8,399 nt of DNA from Bacteroidales bacterium UBA2716 (GTDB lineage Bacteria > Bacteroidota > Bacteroidia > Bacteroidales > UBA932). The translations under genes were made by a program, and so were the position numbers. The first letter of the stretch is position 1. Each line of letters opens with the position of its first letter. Under the pieces are notes generated by a model. That model was given only the letters and a program-made list of their open reading frames with translations. It made no database searches and had not been told where the DNA came from. Below are positions 1 to 5,230 of the stretch, piece after piece. Where the stretch lies: the NCBI GenBank assembly GCA_002354005.1, contig DEKS01000105.1, positions 1-8,399 of the forward strand, in the 5' to 3' direction.

Positions 1-22
1 GGTTCACCGGATAATTTCCGTG
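1..22 (+). repeat. Left terminal inverted repeat of the IS
   Basis: The first 22 bases pair with 1546-1567 in inverted orientation, differing only at the third and sixteenth positions. The shared core TCACCGGATAAT reads inward. This marks the transposase-binding end of the element. Confidence 0.88.
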
Positions 23-64
23 GAAAAGAGGTCTTTTATAAGTGTCTGATTCCGTGTAAAGTTA

Positions 65-72
65 TAACTTTG
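65..72 (+). promoter_or_regulatory. Bacteroidetes-type -7 box for the transposase
   Basis: TAACTTTG is an exact match to the Bacteroidetes -7 consensus TAnnTTTG and is followed by CA, as is often seen. No good -33 TTTG lies at the usual 19-21 nt upstream; the best candidates near 41-48 (AGTG, TCTG) are weak. The box ends only 5 nt before the ATG at 78. Transcription would therefore begin almost at that ATG, giving a leaderless message or pushing translation to an internal ATG at 105 or 117. Confidence 0.55.
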
Positions 73-77
73 CACAC

Positions 78-515
78 ATGAAAAAGACCTCAATTGACCC
101 CCAGATGTATGTATTTATGTCCAGCTTCCTTCTACCCGACGGGATGCTGGACTTTTTTGATGTAGTACGCATAGACGAAGAGCCGTTACCTCAGGAGAAA
201 GTATACCGTGGTGGCATCCTTCATATCTATCTAGATGAGCAAGACAACCGTACTAAGGCTCAGTCATCACTGAGCGCTAATGGTTTTACAGAAGCGACGC
301 TAATCAATGACTTTCCCATCCGAGACCGCAAAGTTGTTCTTCATGTCCGTCGTCGTCGCTGGCTGGACGCCGAAGGGCACAATGTCGTTTTGAATGTATA
401 CAACCTGGCGACCCAAGGGACCCGCTACTCGGAAGAGTTTGCGGCTTTTTTAAAAGAACGTCTTGGATACCTCCCCAGTGACGGCACGTTCGCTGGAGTA
501 TTATTACAAGATTAA
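78..515 (+). CDS. ISL3/ISAon1-like transposase, N-terminal region (first frame)
   Basis: Encodes 145 residues resembling the 'N-region' proteins that accompany ISAon1-type transposases in Bacteroidetes. The family role is the DNA-binding N-terminal part of the transposase. The sequence contains a basic run (KVVLHVRRRRW, residues about 85-95), which fits nucleic-acid contact, but I see no complete zinc-finger Cys set. The first ATG at 78 is used here, although the -7 box at 65-72 is so close that ATG 105 or 117 may be the working start. The frame overlaps the downstream transposase frame by 53 nt. Residues after about P133 (SDGTFAGVLLQD) look like out-of-frame tail, because the second frame continues the family sequence as VTARSLEYYYKINGD. 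The functional product is probably a fusion of about 479 residues made by a +1 shift. Confidence 0.75.
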   Translation: MKKTSIDPQMYVFMSSFLLPDGMLDFFDVVRIDEEPLPQEKVYRGGILHIYLDEQDNRTKAQSSLSANGFTEATLINDFPIRDRKVVLHVRRRRWLDAEGHNVVLNVYNLATQGTRYSEEFAAFLKERLGYLPSDGTFAGVLLQD

Positions 516-1518
516 CGGAGACACACTGGAGCGGGCCTACAAGGATCATTTGAGCGGCTATATGCAATGGGAGGATAAGTCCCATGCCGACAAGTACTTG
601 GTCTTTCCGGAGAACTTTGGCCCACAGATGAGCATCGACGAGACCTCGACCAAGGACGGGGAACTATTCACCATCCTATCAAACAAAGAGGGACATGGCC
701 GTAAAGGGAGTATTGCCGCCATCATCAGCGGCACCAAAGTAGAAGATGTCGTGGCGGCATTGAAACTTGTGCCGGAGATAGTACGGAAACAGGTTGGGGT
801 CATCACGATGGACTTCTCAAGCAGCATGGCCGCCATCGCAGAAGAGGTCTTCCCCTGGGCATACAGAGTACTTGACCGGTTTCATATGCAGAAGATGGCC
901 GTCGACGCGGTCAACAACCTGAGGATACGGCATAAGCGAGAGGCAACGAAGGCCGAGAACGCAGCCAGAAAGGCGTTCAAACAAAAACAGAAGGCCCGAA
1001 GGACAAAGATGAGAAAAGCGCCGTACTTCCGTGATGGGAAACACGACCTCCCTCAAATGAAAGCCTTCGTCCCAGAGCGGCTCGCCAACGGTGATACGCT
1101 TCCGGAACTCCTTGCCAGATCCAGATACTTCCTCATGATGTCTCCAGAGAAATGGACTGACAAACAGAAGGCAAGGGCAAAACTTCTCTTCGAACTATAT
1201 CCGGACATCAAGACAGCCTTTGGACTGTCTCATTCCCTCAGGGTCATCTTTAACAACAAACAAGCGACGGTTGAATCAGCAAAAAAAAGCCTCTCCGAAT
1301 GGTGCCAGAAGGTGAAAAAGTTCAAGAACGATGACCTTGATGTCCTTGCTGAAACACTACAGGTCAGAGAAGATGACCTGCTTAACTTCTTTCTCTTCCG
1401 GCGAACCAACGCTTCAGCAGAAGCCCTGAACACTAAAATCAAAGCGTTCAGGGCTCAACTTAGAGGTATTATTGACTTGAAGTTCTTTCTCTTCAGACTA
1501 ACACGAATCTATGCGTAA
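463..1518 (+). CDS. ISL3/ISAon1-like DDE transposase, catalytic region (second frame)
   Basis: The open frame from a TTG at 463 encodes 351 residues covering the RNase H-like catalytic domain that cuts and joins the IS ends. Visible motifs, numbered from the TTG, are D59 in MSIDETS, D117 in VITMDFSSSM and E320 in NASAEALNTKIKAF, which fit the DDE triad. The family signature RVLDRFHMQKMA lies at 135-146, with a basic helical insert (about 153-185) between the second D and the E. The C-terminus (FFLFRLTRIYA) looks natural, so this half is full length and shows no internal stop. TTG 463 lies inside the first frame and may not be a true start: the region is more likely reached by a +1 shift near 474, or by reinitiation after the first frame stops at 515. 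The next in-frame ATG is at 562. The stop is 27 bp before the right inverted repeat. Confidence 0.85.
   Translation: MDTSPVTARSLEYYYKINGDTLERAYKDHLSGYMQWEDKSHADKYLVFPENFGPQMSIDETSTKDGELFTILSNKEGHGRKGSIAAIISGTKVEDVVAALKLVPEIVRKQVGVITMDFSSSMAAIAEEVFPWAYRVLDRFHMQKMAVDAVNNLRIRHKREATKAENAARKAFKQKQKARRTKMRKAPYFRDGKHDLPQMKAFVPERLANGDTLPELLARSRYFLMMSPEKWTDKQKARAKLLFELYPDIKTAFGLSHSLRVIFNNKQATVESAKKSLSEWCQKVKKFKNDDLDVLAETLQVREDDLLNFFLFRRTNASAEALNTKIKAFRAQLRGIIDLKFFLFRLTRIYA
471..480 (+). other. Probable +1 frameshift site joining the transposase frames
   Basis: At CTC CCC AGT the first frame reads L-P-S and the second, shifted by +1, reads P-V-T. A fused reading ...GYLP|VTARSLEYYY... restores a continuous family-like sequence. 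A prolyl-tRNA on CCC could slip one base onto CCA before the AGT codon. The same run of four Cs could also be a simple one-base insertion in this copy. Both explanations fit the sequence. Confidence 0.45.
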
Positions 1519-1545
1519 ATCAACATCTTACTTTCAATCTGTAAA

Positions 1546-1567
1546 CACGGACATTATCCGGTGAGCC
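1546..1567 (-). repeat. Right terminal inverted repeat of the IS
   Basis: Inverted copy of positions 1-22 with two mismatches; its outer part reads ATTATCCGGTGAGCC. It begins 27 bp after the transposase stop codon and fixes the right boundary of the element near 1567. Confidence 0.88.
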
Positions 1568-1627
1568 CCGTACGACCTAAGCGATTTTTTGTAGTTGGCT
1601 GTAAATCAGCCGTTTACGCCCACGCGA
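1568..1627. other. Gap between the IS and the 3' end of nifJ
   Basis: This 60-bp stretch holds no gene. A small perfect hairpin, GGCTG-(5 nt)-CAGCC, lies at 1597-1611. An alternative stem, GTAAA/TTTAC, overlaps it at 1601-1617. Neither is followed by a T-run in the nifJ reading direction, so this is at best a weak nifJ terminator. The T-run at 1585-1590 is on the plus strand, before the hairpin. The IS may have landed in, and separated, the original nifJ 3' untranslated region. Confidence 0.4.
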
Positions 1628-4600
1628 CTATTTGCCGGCAAGACGCTTGTAGGTGTTCAGGCGAACCTTGGCGAACTCTTCTGTCTTCTGGAGGAGTTCC
1701 CCTGCGCTCTCCGGGAACATCTTGTACAGGGAAGCGAAGCGGACCTCGCCTTTGAGGAAGTCCTGGAACTTGGTCCAGTCGGGTTCCTTGCTGTCCAGGG
1801 TGAACGGGTTCTTGTCCGTGCCTTCCAGCGCCGGGTTGTAGCGGTAGAGGTGCCAGTAACCGCACTCTACGGCCAGCTTTTCTTCCTTCTGGCTCAGTCC
1901 CATGCCGGCCTTGAGGCCATGGTTGATACAAGGGCTGTAGGCAATGATCAGGGACGGGCCGTCGTAGGCCTCTGCTTCCTTGATGGCGTTGAAGAACTGC
2001 ACCGGGGAGGCACCCATGGCAACTTGGGCTACGTATACATAACCGTAGCTGATGGCCATCATGCCCAAATCCTTCTTGCGGATCTTCTTACCGGAAGCGG
2101 CGAACTTGGCAATGGCGCCAACCGGAGTGGCTTTGGAGCTTTGGCCGCCGGTGTTGGAGTATACCTCGGTGTCCAGTACCAGAACATTCACGTTCTCACC
2201 GCTGGCCAGGACGTGGTCCAGACCGCCGTAACCAATATCGTAGGAGGCACCGTCACCGCCGAAGATCCACTGGCTGCGGGCAGCGATGAAGTGCTGGAGT
2301 TCTACGAGTTTCTTGCAGGTGTCGCAGCCGCATTCTTTGGCCAGCGGGACAATCTTGTCTGCGACCTCGCGGGTGGCGGCGGCATCCTGAGGGGCTTCCA
2401 GCCACTTGGCGGCCAGGGCCTTGATTTCATCGCTGCAGCATGAGCACTCGAGCGCCTGCTTCATGGTGGCGGCGACGGTGGCGCGGATGCGGTCGCTGCC
2501 GAGCTTCATGCCCAGACCGAACTCGCAGAAGTCCTCGAACAGGGAGTTGGCCCATGCCGGACCGTGACCTGCAGCATTGGTGCAGTACGGGCTGGCCGGG
2601 AAGGAAGCACCGTAGATGGAGGAGCAACCGGTGGCGTTGGCAATCATCATGTGGTCGCCGAACAGCTGGGTGATGGCCTTGATGTTGGGGGTTTCACCGC
2701 AACCGGCGCAGGCACCGGAGAACTCGAACAGCGGCTGTGCGAACTGGCTGTTCTTCATGTTGGCCTTCTTGTCTACGTACTCCTTGTAGCCCACCTTCTT
2801 GTTCAGGTAGTCGAAGGCGGCCTGGTCTTCCTTGTCGTTGATATAAGGAATCATCTTGAGGGCCTTCTCCGGCTTGGCAAGACATACGTCTACGCAGTTG
2901 CCGCAACCGGTGCAGTCGTCCACGGAGATGGCGATGGCGTACTTGTACTCCTTGAGGTTGGCCTTGCCCTGAGCGAGTTTGATATTTGCAGGCACCTTGG
3001 CGGCCTCTTCCTCGGTGAGGAGGAACGGACGGATGGCGGCGTGCGGGCACACGAAGGCGCAGGTGTTGCACTGGATACATTTCTCCGCATCCCAGGTGGG
3101 AACATTCACGGCTACGCCACGCTTTTCATAGGCGGCGGTACCGGCGGGCATGGTGCCGTCGGCATATGGCATGAAGGCGCTCACGGGCAGGGTGTCACCG
3201 GCCTGTGCGTTCACGATGTCGGCGATGTCCTTCACAAAAGCGGGAGCCAGACGATCCTTGTTCGGGTTTTCGAACTTGGCGGTGAGATTGGCCCATTCGG
3301 CAGGAACCTGGATTTCCGTGTATTCTCCGCCACGGTCTACGGCGGCGTAGTTCATGTTCACCACGTTCTCGCCCTTCTTGCCGTAGGACTTTACGATGGC
3401 GTCCTTCATGTACTTGACGGCGTCCTCGTAGGGGATGATGCCGGTGATCTTGAAGAAGGCGCTCTGGAGGATGGTGTTGGTACGGTTGCCAAGGCCAATC
3501 TCTGCGGCAATCTTGGTGGCGTTGATGATGAACACGCGGATGTGCTTGCGGCCGATAATGGCTTTCACGTTGTCCGGGATGTTCTTGATAGTCTCTTCCT
3601 CGTCCCAGAGGCTGTTCAGCAGCAGGGTGCCGCCATCCTTGATGCCCTTGAGGACATCGTACTTCTTAAGGTAGGAAGGAACGTGGCAGGCCACGAAGTC
3701 CGGGGTGTTCACCAGGTAGGGAGCCTTGATGGGCTGCTGGCCGAAGCGGAGGTGCGAGCAGGTGTAACCGCCACTCTTCTTGGAGTCATAGTCAAAGTAG
3801 GCCTGGCTGTAAAGGTCTGTGTGCGTGCCGATGATTTTAATGGTGTTCTTGTTGGCACCCACGGTACCGTCCGAACCCAGACCATAGAATTTGCACTCGG
3901 TGGTGCCGGGCTTCACGATGGAAACTTCGCTCTTGATGGGCAGGCTCTTGAAGGTGACATCGTCCACAATGCCGATGGTGAAGTCTGCCTTGGGCTCCTT
4001 GGCATCCAGGTTGTCATACACGGCCACAATCTGGGCGGGGGTGGTGTCCTTGGAGGACAGACCGTAACGGCCGCCGATGATTTGGACGTTGTCCTTACCC
4101 TGGAAGAGGGCGCGGACATCCGTGAACAGAGGCTCGCCCACGGCGCCGGGCTCTTTGGTGCGGTCCAGAACGGCGATGCGGCGAACGCTCTTGGGCAGCA
4201 CGGCGAAGAAGTATTTCTCGCTGAAGGGACGATACAGGTGAACGGTGATGAGGCCGTACTTGCGACCGCGGCCGGCGAGGTAGTCGATGGTTTCCTTGAT
4301 GGTTTCCGTTACGGAACCCATGGCCACGATGATGTTCTCTGCGGTGGGATCACCGTAGTACTCGAAGGGACGATAGCTGCGGCCGGTGAGCTCGGAGATT
4401 TCACCCATGTAGCGGGCTACAATGTCCGGAACGGCATCGTAGAACTGGTTGCGGGTTTCCACGGCCTGGAAGTAGACGTCGCCGTTCTGGGCAGTGCCAC
4501 GGGTAACGGGAGCGTCCGGAGTGAGGGCGCGCTCGCGGAATTTGGCGAGGGCCTTCTTGGAGACCATGTCACGAAGGGCGTCCTCGTCCAGGGCCTCGAT

Positions 4601-5152
4601 CTTCTGGATTTCGTGGCTGGTACGGAAGCCGTCGAAGAAGTGCAGGAACGGGAGGCTGGCCTTGATGGCGGACAGGTGCGCTACGGCGGCCAGGTCCTGG
4701 GCTTCCTGAACGGAACCGGAAGCCAGCATGCAGAAGCCGGTCTGGCGGCAGGCCATGACATCCTGGTGGTCACCGAAGATGGAAAGGGCGTGGCTGGCCA
4801 GGGCGCGGGCGCTCACGTGGAACACGGTGGGCAGCATTTCGCCGGCAATCTTGTACATGTTCGGAATCATGAGCAGCAGGCCCTGCGATGCCGTGAACGT
4901 GGAAGTGAGGGCACCAGCCTGGAGGGAACCATGAACGGCACCGGCAGCACCGGCTTCGCTCTGCATTTCCGTCACTTTTACGGTCTCTCCCCACAGGTTC
5001 TTTTTGCCGTGGGCAGCCCACTCGTCGATGTTTTCTGCCATCGTGGAGGAGGGGGTGATAGGGTAAATGGCGGCATGCTCGCTGAACAGGTAAGCGATGT
5101 TACTGGCGGCATAGTTACCATCACAGGTGATGAATTTCTTTTCTTTTGCCAT
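1628..5152 (-). CDS. nifJ: Pyruvate:ferredoxin (flavodoxin) oxidoreductase
   Basis: Cytoplasmic single-chain enzyme that converts pyruvate and CoA to acetyl-CoA and CO2, passing two low-potential electrons through three 4Fe-4S clusters to ferredoxin or flavodoxin. At 1174 residues it has the usual full length for the fused homodimeric form. The N-terminal domain has YPITPSS at 30-36, E66 in the TEMQSEAG stretch and R116 in VSARAL, which in this family lie at the TPP/pyruvate site. The gamma-type domain has GLGSDGTVGANK from 424. A ferredoxin-like insert has C692/695/698/702 and C747/750/753/757. Proximal-cluster cysteines fit C815, C818, C843 and C1075 (SPCINHG). The TPP-binding motif runs from GDG (D967) to N1000 in YSNTGGQ. 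The second cluster motif ends CLAKP rather than the more usual CP, a mild variation. The start is chosen because MAKEKKFITCDGNYAASNIAY matches the family N-terminus; no Shine-Dalgarno is seen. Its reading direction converges with the IS. Confidence 0.97.
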   Translation of the reverse strand: MAKEKKFITCDGNYAASNIAYLFSEHAAIYPITPSSTMAENIDEWAAHGKKNLWGETVKVTEMQSEAGAAGAVHGSLQAGALTSTFTASQGLLLMIPNMYKIAGEMLPTVFHVSARALASHALSIFGDHQDVMACRQTGFCMLASGSVQEAQDLAAVAHLSAIKASLPFLHFFDGFRTSHEIQKIEALDEDALRDMVSKKALAKFRERALTPDAPVTRGTAQNGDVYFQAVETRNQFYDAVPDIVARYMGEISELTGRSYRPFEYYGDPTAENIIVAMGSVTETIKETIDYLAGRGRKYGLITVHLYRPFSEKYFFAVLPKSVRRIAVLDRTKEPGAVGEPLFTDVRALFQGKDNVQIIGGRYGLSSKDTTPAQIVAVYDNLDAKEPKADFTIGIVDDVTFKSLPIKSEVSIVKPGTTECKFYGLGSDGTVGANKNTIKIIGTHTDLYSQAYFDYDSKKSGGYTCSHLRFGQQPIKAPYLVNTPDFVACHVPSYLKKYDVLKGIKDGGTLLLNSLWDEEETIKNIPDNVKAIIGRKHIRVFIINATKIAAEIGLGNRTNTILQSAFFKITGIIPYEDAVKYMKDAIVKSYGKKGENVVNMNYAAVDRGGEYTEIQVPAEWANLTAKFENPNKDRLAPAFVKDIADIVNAQAGDTLPVSAFMPYADGTMPAGTAAYEKRGVAVNVPTWDAEKCIQCNTCAFVCPHAAIRPFLLTEEEAAKVPANIKLAQGKANLKEYKYAIAISVDDCTGCGNCVDVCLAKPEKALKMIPYINDKEDQAAFDYLNKKVGYKEYVDKKANMKNSQFAQPLFEFSGACAGCGETPNIKAITQLFGDHMMIANATGCSSIYGASFPASPYCTNAAGHGPAWANSLFEDFCEFGLGMKLGSDRIRATVAATMKQALECSCCSDEIKALAAKWLEAPQDAAATREVADKIVPLAKECGCDTCKKLVELQHFIAARSQWIFGGDGASYDIGYGGLDHVLASGENVNVLVLDTEVYSNTGGQSSKATPVGAIAKFAASGKKIRKKDLGMMAISYGYVYVAQVAMGASPVQFFNAIKEAEAYDGPSLIIAYSPCINHGLKAGMGLSQKEEKLAVECGYWHLYRYNPALEGTDKNPFTLDSKEPDWTKFQDFLKGEVRFASLYKMFPESAGELLQKTEEFAKVRLNTYKRLAGK

Positions 5153-5171
5153 AATTAGTTAGTGTATTGTG

Positions 5172-5202
5172 TGAATATAATTTGTTGTTTATTGTGTTCA
5201 AA
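5172..5202 (-). promoter_or_regulatory. Candidate Bacteroidetes-type promoter for nifJ
   Basis: On the minus strand, TTTG (5199-5202) is separated by 19 nt from TATATTCA (5172-5179). This is compatible with the Bacteroidetes -33 TTTG and -7 TAnnTTTG pattern, with two mismatches in the -7 box. A second TTTG lies 4 nt further upstream (5203-5206). Transcription would begin about 10-15 nt before the nifJ ATG. The gap is markedly A+T-rich compared with the genes on either side, which supports a regulatory role. Confidence 0.45.
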
Positions 5203-5207
5203 CAAAC

Positions 5208-5230
5208 GATTGTCTGCAACATGATTGTCT
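5208..5230. repeat. 8-bp direct repeat upstream of the nifJ promoter
   Basis: GATTGTCT occurs twice, at 5208-5215 and 5223-5230, separated by 7 bp (15 bp from start to start). It sits directly upstream of the candidate -33 box of nifJ. The second copy overlaps the stop codon of the lipoprotein gene. The spacing could suit a dimeric activator binding one DNA face, but the repeat is short and might be chance. Confidence 0.35.

Larger units (their letters stand above)
1..1567 (+). mobile_element. Complete ISL3/ISAon1-like insertion sequence
   Basis: A DDE-transposase insertion sequence bounded by imperfect inverted repeats at 1-22 and 1546-1567 (20 of 22 positions match when one end is reverse-complemented). 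It carries two overlapping frames, 78-515 and 463-1518, which together make one transposase. Nothing else is carried as cargo. It lies on the plus strand, opposite to the three chromosomal genes, with its right end 60 bp past the nifJ stop codon, so no visible gene is interrupted. The left end coincides with the first base of the window, so the left flank and any target-site duplication cannot be seen, and the element could extend a base or two further left. The assignment to the ISL3/ISAon1 group rests on recognising the transposase sequence, not on a database search. Confidence 0.87.

Noticed and set aside
1597..1611. Hairpin after nifJ as an intrinsic terminator.
   Set aside because: The stem is only 5 bp and has no T-run following it on the nifJ strand. 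It is noted in the gap entry but not called as a terminator.
1561..1755. Short plus-strand frame beginning at the right end of the IS.
   Set aside because: It runs into nifJ on the opposite strand, has no recognisable protein features and no promoter box.
2564..5158. An 864-codon plus-strand open frame opposite nifJ, and a similar one at 1595-2443.
   Set aside because: Both are exactly antisense to a well-conserved enzyme gene. Their translation is a low-complexity G/V/L/D-rich sequence with no recognisable domain, as expected from the codon bias of the true gene.
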